From Saccoglossus kowalevskii (lineage: Eukaryota; Hemichordata; Enteropneusta; Harrimaniidae): DNA of 27,199 nucleotides. The stretch is taken from positions 482,632 through 509,830 of the forward strand of contig NW_003120421.1 of NCBI RefSeq assembly GCF_000003605.2. Direction: 5' to 3'. The translations under genes and the position numbers were made by a program. Below, one piece after another: positions 1 to 13,200 of this stretch. Position 1 is the stretch's first letter. Every line of letters begins with the position of its first letter. The notes under the pieces were generated by a model. That model was given only the letters and a program-made list of their open reading frames with translations. It was not told the DNA's origin and made no database searches.

Positions 1-26
1 TCAAAATGCTTGCAGTTATATCGCCA

Positions 27-221
27 CTATCGCCAAACACTGGAATTTGGATCTTTGGGTATAAATTTCGTTTTTGAAGCAGGATGTTTATTTATGTCTA
101 GCAAGTCTTCCACCCACCTCTGGCATTCAAATGGTGACCTACACAGAAGGGTCTTTGTATGTCTCATTTTGGAATGATGTATAATAAGCACTCCCTTTTG
201 TACGCGAAAATCAAATTTCAC
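27..221 (-). CDS. Possible exon with PH-domain-like C-terminal helix
   Basis: The minus-strand open frame has alternating hydrophobics (KFDFRVQKGVLIIHH) followed by KTLLCRSPFECQRWVEDLLD. The pattern of a strand, a short turn and a helix with one conserved Trp resembles the end of a PH-type domain. It has no ATG start (GTG at 221), but an AG that could be an acceptor lies just before it, and a TAG ends it at VWR. No strong donor was seen. It may be one exon of a neighbouring gene lying mainly off the left edge, or chance. Confidence 0.22.
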   Translation of the reverse strand: MKFDFRVQKGVLIIHHSKMRHTKTLLCRSPFECQRWVEDLLDINKHPASKTKFIPKDPNSSVWR

Positions 222-1829
222 CTTTCACAAAATAATAATATTTTCACAAATTTTTATTAAGATCTGAATGCAATGAAAAATTAAATCCATTTGAGAAATC
301 CAAAATTGAGAAAGAAGTTATAGAAAAAATACTTGAAAATATAATTTGGTGGAAATGATGGCATACACAGAGACTGTCCTCTTATTCATCTTCTTTTTCA
401 TGGAAAAATTCTGGCAATTATTTTCTAAAAATGTGTAAACCAACTGCGAATGTAAGAATTTTATATTTGTTTACAGTTCTTGATCAAAACAGAATGGAGA
501 ACAATGTTTATAGTGTCACAGCATGAAATCCATCAGACTCAAAGAACCTTTGAAGTCCACACCCACGCTTTCCTGGAGCTGGACATTGACCTTGTAAGAT
601 ACCCATACACATCTGTCTACAGCAAAAAGTCAGAACTTGAATAAAGGGCGAACACAAGATTGCATTGTGTGGTTTTGTTTTCAAAATTCAGACTTGTTGA
701 GATAGACATGCAACACCTGGACATAGGTGGCCCATCCTTTAATAACAGACAATAATGAATGGTGATCTTTGCCCTCTCTTTGCTCTATCTTACATATTGC
801 TATCAACCCCTGGAGTATGTACTACCCACTCAATTTCCCCCTGCTGATCACTTCCTCTAAGTTTCAATAACTAGCTTAGCTAAGTTAGCCAAGTCTGTTG
901 TGATTTCTCAGTTAGCAACACTTTATTGTTGTCTTTATTACTTCCTCTTGCGATGTGCAAAGAGCCAACCGCTTAAAAATGTCTGGAAATCAGTCATTTT
1001 ATAACCTACTCTATTATAAAGGTCCAACAGGTCATCCCTCTGTATGCCTGAATGTTGATGAGAAAGTGATATTGAGAAACCGATGCAACTGGCAGAGATT
1101 AGAACAAATTTCAGACACTTGCTTTGATTCTGGAGAAACTTTCAATAGAATTAAAACACGCACAGATCCATCATTAGATTAAGCGTTGAAAATAACAGTT
1201 CAATGACCTTCCTGAAAAGTAATCCTCCAGCTTTCTTATCAAACAGGTAAGGCTGTTTAACTATGTTCAGGTATGCCACCATTGCGTCTAATAATCAGCC
1301 AATCAAAAAGAACTATTTTCACTTTGGGGTGCACTTTAGGCAGTAGAATACCAAGGGTTTATGAGATATGGGTAGGCAACCAGTGTGACAACTTGATGAA
1401 TCACAAAGTCACGCAAAGGGCATTATGATCAAAAAATGCAATGCATGTAGTTTGTGGAGAAATTACTGAATACACATTTATTTTCACTTGTATTTTTAAT
1501 TTCACTATTTTAAAATTTTCTCTGTATTCAAACAATGAAATTTATAGTAATTTTGCGCATGAATTTAATTTTTAGTGGATTTCAACTATCCGTAAAAATA
1601 GCAAAATTAAATCACAATGAATAGATAATACACAGTCTTTTTTTAACAGAGCCATGCCCTCCATTATTTCTTAAACACACAAACAAACCTTTCTAAATGT
1701 TCTTCTGCAATGTGTATTTAAACAAATCCTCGGCAAAACAAACAGAAATGGCAACTACATGCAGATAACACTATGTTAACAGTTGCTATATATATTTGGC
1801 TGTCATACAGTTGACATTGAAAACTACAT
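222..1829. other. Intergenic, no gene recognised
   Basis: Short frames (for example 955-1182 plus, opening with GTG) show no domain signature. A near-palindromic TAGCTTAGCTAAGTTAGC run sits near 871. No tRNA-like or repeat structure was identified otherwise. Confidence 0.4.
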
Positions 1830-2350
1830 GTAGTCATATGTACAATTACATCCAAGTTTGTTGAGTGATGTATCAAGTGTTTTGCATACAGATTAACCTT
1901 TTTACTACTATTGTCAACTTGTGTATTACAAAATAGTCCCATTTACTATAAGCTCATTTCAACAACAAAATGTTTATAAAAATGAAACGTTTTTCATCAA
2001 AATCTGCAAATAACCTGACATAATGATCTGTCTGTCAGAATCATAATTTATAGGAAAATTTCACCCAAATTATGGAAGAATTGCAAATATGTTCAGGAAA
2101 TATTTGGCTCAAAAAATCCAGATGTGAAATGATTTATAAGTATGATGAAAGAGTCTCATGTCAGACTTCAAGGTTTATTGCTTGTTTAACCTAGAATTTC
2201 ATTTATAAGTCGGTCACTTCCACATCACACCGAAATCTCTCAACAGGAGTTAACAACCAGTCAAACAAAGCCTCACTAAAACAAACTGTTATCCTTCTCA
2301 AGCAGTTTGTAAAACAAAATTTCACAATCAATGGCAAGGTATGAACATCA
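1830..2350. repeat. Intergenic duplication, unit 1
   Basis: This segment aligns by eye with 2930-3450 in the same order and orientation. Shared blocks include TTTTACTAC.ATTGTCAACT, AAAATAGTNCCATTTACTAT, ATCTCTCAACAGGAGTT, and a CAGTTTGTAA block near the end. The copies have many substitutions and small indels. No coding frame is conserved between them. Confidence 0.75.
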
Positions 2351-2929
2351 AAATGATTAAGAAATACAGTATTCCCAGTGAGATAATAAAAATTCTCAAA
2401 GATATAGTGGAAATAATATCAATTCTTTGTGAGAAAATGTCAGTTTCTGGCTTTCGTCTTACACTTTTTACCAATAGTAATACCATGGAATTGTTACAGA
2501 ATGAAAACATTATTATACCAGTAGCACAGTTCATAAGTAAAAGCTTTGAAGTCAGGAAGCAGGGTCTTACTTGACATCTTAATGCCTGCTGTCAATTTTG
2601 TAATTTTATATTAGATTGTATTTTAGAGATTTTGTATTATTTAGTAATTTAGTGATTGTATTTGTTATTTAGTATATTGTGTTTTTGTTTTGTTTTTTAT
2701 ATATATATATTTCTCCTTGTACTTTGTGACCATTTTCTTTCCCTCCGGGGATTGTGTAAGAGTCAATAAGTAAATAATACCATATAACAACTATCTAAAC
2801 CTGATTGATAATCTTCACAAAATCTTTAAAGAAAGTTTAATTTAGCTCTCCTTCTAACCCACAACCATCATGAGTTAATTATGAGACTTTATAGCTGCTC
2901 CGCAAACTTGACGCTTGACCCTGATTCTG

Positions 2930-3450
2930 TTGACATTGAGAACTATTTACAAGTAGATCTAAGTTTATTGAGAGGCATACCTTTGTGCTGTTCATAAATT
3001 AACCCTTTTACTACCATTGTCAACTTGTGTAACCTTCCACAAAATAGTACCATTTACTATTGGCTCGTTCGCAGGATCTTTATCAAAGTGAAAATTAAAT
3101 AAATATAAACATAACACTTTTTCTGTTTCAAAATCAACACGAAAATTTCTAAACTCATGGAAAAATTGCAATTATTTTCAGAAAAAATGTTGGCAGCAAA
3201 ATATGCAGCTGTGAAAGTTTAATAGAGTGATAAAGTCATGTATCAACCTTCAAGGTCTTATGCATATTTAACCTAGAGTTTCAGGTGATGATTTCCATAT
3301 TACAATAAAATCTCTCAACAGGAGTTGTCAGTCTTACTAAACAGTCTACCAGTACTTCTCATGCAGTTTGTAATGCAGTTCCTGATTGGATGTTTCTGAA
3401 ACGAGATTTGTCCAGAAATTACCAATCAGTGGTGAGGTATTAACATCTTA
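2930..3450. repeat. Intergenic duplication, unit 2
   Basis: Second copy of the unit at 1830-2350, offset by about 1.1 kb. It contains CTTTTACTACCATTGTCAAC near 3005, CAAAATAGTACCATTTACTA near 3041 and AAATCTCTCAACAGGAGTTG near 3308. The block near its start also resembles intronic repeats at about 15208 and 20467. Confidence 0.75.
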
Positions 3451-3460
3451 AGTCTTATTA

Positions 3461-5599
3461 GTGAAGATGCATCCACAACCGTCCCCTGGATTCTTCACAA
3501 GGGTCCATTCTGTATAAACTAACCATAGTGCATATGATTCACAGTAGTGACGTTTAGTATGAAATAGCACTGTCGTAACTACAAATGTGTGTTCACTGAT
3601 GCACATATAAGTCATGCCTATTTAGTATGCAATTAGTAAGTGAAATACTTTAAAATCTTAATTTCTCATTTTTGAGTTTTGACACTCGAGAGTTGGTCAT
3701 GTGACAAAAAGGTTATATATAAATATGGTTGATACTCATGGTGTCATTGGATGCACTATCCACTCACCTTCAATACTAGCCAATGTATCAACCAGCTCTA
3801 CAATTAAGTGATGTCATGTGACACTTCCATGCGATACTGGAATGTGAAAGTTCAACAGTATCTTCATACTTCTTACTGTAACTTCAAGCAGCATGATTGG
3901 TTCCTGGAAATGACTTGGTCTTTGATCCATATAGTCAAAACCTGTGACCACCTGCAAGCAGTCCCAGGGCATATAATGTATGAGCAACCTATCAATAAAG
4001 AGCAGCAATATTTTTGCAGATTCACCTTTTTTTAAGACATCAAAATAATAATTAGCATTCTGTTTTAAAAACTATTTTTAATTTGCTCAAGTGTTTTTAT
4101 TGCATCCATATCATCTCATTATTTTCAGACCAATATTATTTCAAATGTATGAGTTGGCAATCCATAAAAACAATCCAACATTCGTACAAAGACAATCTGT
4201 CTATAAAGACCATTTTAATGAAATCCCTTGGCTGGTTGCTATGCACAGGTTTTGCTGTAATACACATTGAACCAATCTCAAAGGGCAACTGTGTACTTGA
4301 TGTATCAATCTGCTCTAAAGGGTTCGTTCAAATTCAGCTCAAAATTAAGAAAATCTGAAAACTTAAAAAAAAAACAATTATTGAACAAAGCACAAAAATG
4401 TCAAATAAAAAAATTGTAGAGAAAGAAATATAAAAATGTGCTGGAAAAAATTACAATGTTTAAAGTTTTTAGAGCTAAGCTTTGGATGAAAACTACTTTT
4501 TATGGTTCTCGTTCATCCATATACAAGTATTATGCGTCTGTCAGTACCACACCATAAATAATAGAGTGCTGAAAGTTTGCAGTATTGCCTGGGATGTCTG
4601 CATTCGCCAATATTAGGGAATGTGAATTCCAGATATGGAATGATTACATGGTATTTCAAGATTGCAACGTTTTTATAAAAATTTCTTAGCGAGAAAGTTC
4701 CAATAATTTTGATGCTTTTGTCAGTTCTAGACTGAGTCGCTGGACTGAAAAGATGTATATTGAATCATAATAATATACCTGTAGTAATCAAAAGGAAGAC
4801 CACAAACTATACACTTAGATTGTAAGCGTCACCCTCCACTGAGCGTTTGTATAGTTTTCACATATACAAGTACTTTCGAAAAAAAAACATCTAAACATGA
4901 TCGACAACCTCTTTCAGGAAAGTTAGCCCTCTATGTTAATACCATCTTGAGTTAATTAGGAGTTTTGTACTTTATAGTGACATCACCTTGATCTTAAAAC
5001 ACACACTATGAGAAAATACTGATTCTAAATTCAACTCCCTTAGGAATGGAGCCCAGACAAAAGAGGTGAACAAGCTTTGGGGCGTATTTTGATAAGAACC
5101 AGGTTATAAAACTGTAAATGTTTTATTATTCGAACACTTTTTTTGTGGAACATTACATAAATTCTAGCAAATATTGTGAGTTGATGAAGATCATGAACTT
5201 TTGTAGCAGTTAAAATTTGTCTGGGGGTCATACAACACAGCATTCGCGACATTCACAATTTTTTCTTCAACAATAAAATTATCAAAGGGCAGCAAAAATT
5301 AAGCTATTTACAGTAACATGATTTGTCACAAATTTGCATCAAACATACACAACTTGATGTTCTTCACAGGTTTTGACCAAATACTTTCATAGAAACAAGT
5401 CAAATAAATTGACAATGACTGTGAAATAGTGCCCATGTACTACTACACCCTTTGCTCTATGAGAAGTGCATACCCAATATAGAAATACATTCAGTGCATA
5501 CTGAATCAATAAAATATTACTTATTTTGACCATGAAAATTCTACTGTAGTTTATACAAGTACTACTAATAGAGCAAATATGGTATACCAGCAAATCAGA
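3461..5599. other. Intergenic, no gene recognised
   Basis: Short open frames here (for example 4083-4358 plus) lack family signatures and have AT-driven composition. The stretch around 4880-4975 resembles 2785-2885: both carry a ctctCCTTCT/ccctctatgt-like block followed by ATCWTGAGTTAATTAKGAG, so it is probably a further diverged piece of the repeat family duplicated to the left. Confidence 0.4.
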
Positions 5600-8500
5600 A
5601 TAAAACAAACTCGCATTTCGATAGTGTAAATACTTTTATTCATAAAAAGATAAAACCCTGAACATACATGTACATAAGTGTTTTGCTTGAATTATAAACA
5701 AAACAACATCTACCCATCCAACTACAAAAGTGCACAAAATGTTCAGAACATACATGTACATAACGAGTCATTCTGACAGAAGTAAAAAAAAATAAAAAAA
5801 AAATAAACCAATTATTTAGCTTCTATAGAATACATATCTCCAATAAAAATATCTGTTCAAACAAGATTCATTTTGAGAAAACTTTTTTAGTGCCGAATTT
5901 TCTATAGCCAAAATATTTATTTCCATATAATTTGAACCAAAAATATGAAATATAACTTGTTCATAGGTTTTTTGCGGAAATAAGATCAGATGATATTAAA
6001 GTGGACTATTTTTTTTGTGGAAGGTGACCTGAATATGGCAATATAATGATGAAACAGTGACATATCACCATACTGTTATGAGGCCATGTCACATTTTAAA
6101 AATACCTCAACACAGTTGTTTAAATTCCAGAATTATGATTGGTTCATGGACACAATTCGCCCTTTAATCTCCTAGGGATAACAGATTTAGATTTACGCTA
6201 AGTCTGGGGAAATTGTGTCAGGATAATTTCCCAGGGCTCTTTAAACAGAGAGGTGTAGATACATTTGTGGAATTATCTCAAACATTATTCATGAAACTGC
6301 CAAGCAACAAGTCGACAGCACTATCTTTATTTCAGACTTATTTCTAAATAAAAAAAAAAAAACACTCATCAAAATAAAAAAAAAATGCTGATCAAAAATC
6401 TGTAGACTATCCCAAGATGTTCAAAAAGGAAATGTTGAGGCTGTTTTTTTAATTTTTTTTTTAAATATTTAGATAAAAAAAAAGAAAAGAAAAAAATGCA
6501 GTGACACACCTTTCAAACTGACATGTGAGCTGCCCAGAAACCATAGCACAGTACATAATTTAACGGTCTACATACAGTGAGTGAAAACCCCCCAAAATGC
6601 TTCTTGTCAAATGATTCTTTAAAATAAACGCACATAGACAGCTTTGTTTTTATTCTGAAATTTATAAATTAAGAATTTTCATGATGTTATGTGCATGTTT
6701 TATCTGCAAATATTGGGGGTGGTTATAACATCAACACAACTACCATTTTGTCATTTTAAAATATACCCACAATGCAATGTAGTTCCAGCCTCCAACAACA
6801 AATGGACTGCAGTTTTAATTGGGACTCGTGCGCCCTCAAAGTAAACAGAGAAATATTTTACTCATATCACGGATATCAAACCTCAATCCATTAACACTAT
6901 AACGACGTATATAATTTTTTAAGTTAAACAAGCCAGATTTCATTCGATTCTCAAAATCATCTGCACTGGGCTTTTATTCAACATACCAGTATTATTCGGT
7001 TTGTTTATTTTTTTTTATTTGTAAAATACTTAAAGTAAAACCATCCTTACAGCTATAATTAGCGTTTAATTTATTCTGAATTCAAAATCTTAATATTTAC
7101 TCTTTTTGAGAATCAAGAATAAAATCAGTATTCATTTTTTTTTATTAAAAAGTTGGTAGATTCAATTTTCAAAATAGTAATTTTTACCAAAAACCTTTAT
7201 TTAAAACAGATTCAATGTATTTGATTTGCAAAAAAACACTGCAAAGCTGCATCTATTAGCCTGCTTCAAGTTTTTTGATGAAAGTGTGGCTTTGAAGAAA
7301 AAAAATCTCAAAATTATGATAAATGTAATTTCAGTCAAAACTAATACAAGTACCGGTAAGTAATAGCGATGAAAAACAAAACAAAAAACATTTATTCAAT
7401 TTTTAGTGACAACATATCCCCCATAAATTTTCTTTTTAAATCTACACTGTCATTAGAAGTGCATATACCATATACAGACTCTAATGAACTATTATTGTCT
7501 GGTTGGAATCTATCTACATCATGACCATTATTCAATATACTAGTATATTCAAAAGCTATGAACATACATATCACTCACTAATACTTTATCATCCCATAAA
7601 ACCCTCAACTATGACCAAGCATACACATTAGATTTGACAAATGTTTGAATTTACTAGCTCAGATGTAAATGCGTAACTGCCCTTTAGCAGATCTTAAAAA
7701 ACTGGTCATCACCAATATGTAAACATTCATTGTTGTGTGAGCCCTACGTATGTATGTATGTACCGGTACATGCATGCAGTTCTCACGACATTCACCTTAA
7801 TCTTTAATATACAGGGTGTTCTAAATTTAGTGAAAACACAGTGTTGGTGGTTTTGTATAAAGTACAATTGTTCAGAGGTGAATGTAGAATTGATAAAGAT
7901 TGGACATTTGAGTTATCGGCATATACTCTTTACACTGCTTGTAGAATAGTTTTAATGGCTGCTGTCTCAATGGTGTAACAATAATAACAGACTGTGGGTA
8001 TATTGTCAGTGTTCCAGTCCTCCACTATGAATGGTTGTGGATAGCAGACTCTTGGGACAGAAATTTCTCAAAACTTTGCTGAATTATTCGGCAGTTTTAA
8101 ATTCCGAACAAAAAACCATGGGTACCTGAATATTTTTGGAATTATGCATTTGGCCTACTTTCAAATCCAAAATGGTCATCAAATTAGGGTTTATCACTAT
8201 AGGGAAATCTCTAAGTCATTTTTTCCATGGAAACATATTCAACTCGGCCAAATATCAAAATTGTGTAGTGCTTTTAAAATCTCCAAATTTTTCACTGATT
8301 GGCCACATCCATCCTAAAACACAGCCAAGTTTACTAATATTAAAACAATGAAGTATAATGATTCTAAAGTTTGAAACCTATTTTTAAAAAGTTTTGAAAG
8401 TAAAAAAACAAATTGAATTAAAACTATACCTTGACATAATTAAAAAATATGTTACTTAAAACGTACATTCAACCTCATTTTGTATCCTCTCAAAAAAAAT

Positions 8501-10135
8501 TCCTAAATGAAAATATCCATTCATTATAAAACACAATAGACTAAACCAAAATTCTAGCTGAATAGATGGAGATAGAATCAAGATAACATTTCAACAAAAA
8601 CATTTTAAAAAATATATTGAAGAAGTAAAAAATATCAAAATACATATATTGTGACTTTTAAATGTAAATTTCTGAATATATATTCCAAAAAATAAAGATT
8701 CCTCTAACCAGAAAAAAATATAGTAGTCTTCCTAGATAGATAGAAAGCACAGAATCCATAGCAGGAAGATGTGTGTGACACAACAATTTATATTTTTTGT
8801 ATATCTAGGTTGTTTAGAAAAAACTGTTAATTTATTGAACTACTTAGCCAAATGAAAGTATGTTATTGAGACTCCTTAGTCAGGTAAGCTAATCACAGTG
8901 AACCCACTAGCTGAGTTAACAAAATATCACTTGAGGAGCTCCCTTGAATTTCATTGACAGTTGATTGCGTCAATTTGCGAAATGTTAGGTAGTCAATATG
9001 AGTTTCAGCATCAGTTGGTGCAGTGGTGCTAAATAAGGGTCAGTTATACATTTTTCAATAAGAATAAAGAATTTATCACCGAATCAAGTAACACCATTTC
9101 ACTATATATCGATGTTTGTAATTTTCACTTGTCAAAAACTTTTTTGTCAAATTTAGAAAATTTTGCACACTATCACACATCTACAGCAATCAAGATCAAT
9201 GTCAAGTTTAGGGTGGTATGTTACTATCCTTGTTCTCCACCAAAAATGCAAAAAATTTGAAGGCACTATTCTTTTTTCAAAATTTTGATGAAAAAATGTT
9301 TATTAAATTACCTGCTACCTAATCTTGCTTACATGAGAAAAAAAATGGGATTTTGTCGTAGCAATGTGTTTCATGTTTTTACTCTGACATCCATTTTAAA
9401 TTTTTTTCGTATTGGACTGCCAACTTATGCAAATTATGCAATGATAATATGTCCTGAGCTTAAATGACCCAATCCTAAAATATGACTACAATGAAAAAAT
9501 AAAAATATGAATAAAACAACTGTTCCAGGTAACATTCAATGGTGATTGAATTAGAAAAGTAAAAGATATATTGTTGTTCATATATATATTCATGACTATT
9601 ACCAAAAATTCAATTCTCATTTTATTGATAAAGCTGGTTTGGACGTTGTACATTAGTTTAACAGTTCAACATCAAAAATCAATGGAAAATGAAGAAAATT
9701 CCACTTGCAACAGAACCGCTGATTTTCAGTCATATGACTACTACAGCTATCAAATTGCAGTACCGGTACTTTTAAAAGTGATTGAGCACACCTTGTTTCA
9801 AAACATATCCCAATATATCAATAAAAAAACATGACATCTGCGTATTCTCGATGATATAGCTAATATGTCTAACTTTGTGATCAAAAAATGAAAGTACCCG
9901 ACTCATCACAAAAACCTAACTATCATCAATGGATACATTGTTTCCAAATCACCATGGTTTGCTCCCCATTATCAGTCACAATTATACATTCTTGTGTCAC
10001 AACAAAAGAGATCCCATCATCATCAAATCCCCAGCCAGAGTGTGAAAAATAAAAGTGAAAATGTTTGACATCACCTCGACTTAGGGATGATAATAATGAG
10101 GAAGTTAGGGAAGCTAAATGCTAATGATGGATGAG
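5600..10135 (-). other. Downstream AT-rich region, possible long 3' UTR
   Basis: No open frame with protein-like character was found on either strand in these 4.5 kb. The sequence is very AT-rich with many A and T runs (around 6350, 6440-6500, 7010, 7140). GULP genes can have long 3' UTRs, so part may be transcribed, but nothing in the sequence proves it. A 17-bp direct repeat AACATACATGTACATAA occurs near 5661 and 5747. Confidence 0.3.
9621..9626 (-). promoter_or_regulatory. Candidate poly(A) signal downstream of GULP stop
   Basis: The nearest canonical AATAAA I found on the minus strand after the TAG is here, about 510 bases downstream. Others occur at 9299-9304, 8831-8836 and about 5634-5639. 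The AT-rich composition makes chance hits likely, so the true cleavage site is undetermined. Confidence 0.2.
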
Positions 10136-10213
10136 CTATTTCTGGTTCAATGGATCCAAGTCTTCGAGTGAAAAGTCATGGTTTCCCATTGTTAGACCGC
10201 TACCAAATCCTTC
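10136..10213 (-). CDS. GULP1: GULP terminal coding exon
   Basis: The 25 codons plus TAG read [20 protein letters not shown] then PLNQK-stop. EGF..GLT and LDPL are the conserved ends of the family (human EGFKMGLT...CLDPL). The acceptor lies right after a long T tract (minus strand tttttttttttacag). It fixes the 3' end of the reading frame. Confidence 0.94.
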   Translation of the reverse strand, partial: EGFGSGLTMGNHDFSLEDLDPLNQK

Positions 10214-13200
10214 CTGTAAAAAAAAAAAAGATATTTAGATATTTATAAAATAAAATAAAAATTATCACGAAAAAACTCCCTAGCTCAGGTTTTGTGATAC
10301 AGTAAACTCCCTAGCCAAGTAAGACACTTTAAAGTTTATCACACTTAAGAGGAAGAAGCAATTATATCTAAGGTCACAGAAACATAAATTACACGTAGAA
10401 ATTGCAAATACATGTTAATATATATTGATTGATTGAACAAGCTTAAAAACATGACAAAAACTGATTTACAATTAACACTCAAGTAGAGAAATTTGCTAAA
10501 CTAAAGACATATTTTTTGTAATGTATATTTTGAATAATTTTATAATTGTATTGTAAAATCATACATTGATATAATGAACTTTATAAACATTTTACTATAA
10601 TTATTTAATTTGGTAATGAGAAATTTACATATTATGAACAAAATAAGTGTGAAAACATTTAGGAATCAGGAAACCACAGTTTAATTTGTCTTCAGAATCT
10701 CTTTACATCAACATGCTATATTTATTTTTTTCAAAATACCTCTCTCTCCAGCACATACCAAGTTGGAGCCAACATGATTTTTGTGATTCTATTTTGACTC
10801 GCGATCCCTACAAAATCAGTCATATTCACTTTACACACTGGTCATAAAAACTGTAAACTGTTTAATTTTCACTGCTAGAAATGTTTGAGATTTAAAGATT
10901 TTATGGCAGTTGTGAAGACAAAAAAAAACGTTCACTGCTAAAAAAAATCTCAACACCAGAGAGCAGTAAAGATAAGATTTGCAAAGAGTGCTGATCTACA
11001 ATCTACTGATATAGTGAATATTGGACAAACTAGCACAGGAAATAAAGTATGTTATCAAGACCTGAAGTTTTCAAGATTTTATGGTAGCTATGAAGACTAA
11101 ATTTCACTTAAGTCACTCTAAGTCATCGGACTCCAAAGAAACGTTCACTGCTAAAAAAAATTTATTATTTTCACCAGAGGTACATTACTTGGGGTTTGTA
11201 ACTACGGTGACATGATACCAAGATCCCGTCACAATCTCACTCTCGCATAAGCGTTCCAACTCAGAAAAATTGCGAATGCGCATGCCCGAGGTAACTAGGA
11301 TACTGGGATGTCCAGGTGGATCAAAATAGCTGCCCACGATATGACGGATTACGAGAACTATATTTTCTGTACATTTTCGATGTATTACATCTTTCACTAT
11401 GATGGTGACAAGAAAAGTTTATTTTTTTCATTACAAACCTTGAACATTGATATGCGTCATGTCAGAAGATCGTAGCCTCAGTCTTGCTATCTACGAGAAG
11501 AGACTTGAATGGGATCTTGACATGATGTCACCATACAGTACTATGCGAGTTAAAAACCCCAAGTAATGTACCTCTGTTTTCACTGACTTCCGAAACTCAT
11601 GAAAATTTGTCTCTTGTGAAATGTGATTTACAATATGTCATTACTGCCTTTGGCTATTATCATTTACCTGCAGTTCTTTCATCTGTTCATCAATGTTACT
11701 GATTGCTCTATCATAGTCTGTAGTTGGTGTTGAGGGGTTAGGGTTGGAAGCACTGAATGGAGCACTACCAAATGGATCTACCGCTGTAACATAAGCAAAT
11801 TAGAATATTTTCAACTTTGAAACAACTTTTTTTTGGTAAAAATATACTCAAAGGTTAACATTGTCAGAAATTAGTGGTTGCCAGGTTGTGCTGACTAGGG
11901 CCCCCCTAAGTGACCAGGTTGTATTGATTAGGGCACCTTAAGTTTCCAGGTTGTGGTTACTAGTGTCATGTGTTTTAAAACACTTCACTCCAAATCGTAC
12001 TGTCAAATATTTGCTTGGAATTCATTATCCAGCTAATACCCTTTTTTTTATATTTTACATTCAACTCATCAAAAATCAGTGAAAATAAATTCCATACAAA
12101 ACAACCAAAAAAAACTTTTCAGCAAGAAATGAATTCCAGCTAAAATAAAGTGTTTTTTTTTTTTTTTAAATTGTGTCACATCACATACCAGAAGCAGAAG
12201 GTTTCTGTGTAGCTCCTTGTTGTCTTGGTCTTGCTGGTACTGGTGGTGGAGGGGCTAAGGCTGAAAACAAATAGAGCAACAATTCAATAAATTTGAAACA
12301 TTTTAATAGTGTTTTTGGAGGGTTCAAACCATTAAATACAAAATCAGCTCATTTAATTTGTAAACAATCCTTAAATCACACCATAGCATTCTCATGCATT
12401 AAATACGGTTTCTGTAAAAGTAATTTTTTTAAAACTAAATATACAGTAAATTACTTGATTTTGAACAATAATTAGTATTTTGAACAACAGCCTTTATGGA
12501 AATAAGCCTATACTGGGGGAGGAGGTATTTTATGTGAGAGGACACAAGTTGGAAGTGGAGGTGAAGGGGTTAAACATTTTTTACTATTTTCTGTAATTAA
12601 CAATACTATATTTGCTCTAATAGAAAAACACATAAATACCATTCCAAATAAGGTAATAATCAACAACAAAAATCAATCATTTTTTATGATAAACATTCAA
12701 TAGGAAAAAGCAGATGATGAAAAGTGTGACAAGAAACACGAGTTAACATTGGAGTACTGCCCTCACCAGGTAACAAAAAAAAGTCACCTCTCCAAAAGTG
12801 GCCGTTGGTGGTGCTATTCAGCTTGAAAAGTACAGATACACCCTCATATTTAGAGTAAAAAATATTGTTGGTTCTTTAATATCGAAAAAGATAGATAAAC
12901 AATCAGTAAAAGTCTACTGTGTCAGAGTAGACATTTTATTTTAATTATTATTATTTTGTTAATCAACTTAAATCATAGATTTTAATCACAAATAAGAATA
13001 GTTTTTAACAGTAGGTAAATTTCCTTGCCTAAGCTTTACTTAGTTACATAGAGAAACAATTTATTAGTTAATGACACTAACATAAAGTTGATTGAATTCT
13101 GATGCAACTTTTTGTACATTGACAAGAACTCATTGAAAACACACAAGATAATCTCACATATGTGAGAGTTCAAAAGATTTCAATTGTATGTCAAATTTTG

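Noticed and set aside
2328-2574. Overlapping frames on both strands (68 and 77 codons)
   Set aside because: AT-rich composition, no family signature, and they run off the end of a duplicated non-coding unit.
11185-11397. 70-codon minus-strand frame
   Set aside because: Entirely inside the 402-bp MITE and overlapping its terminal repeat; no transposase motif.
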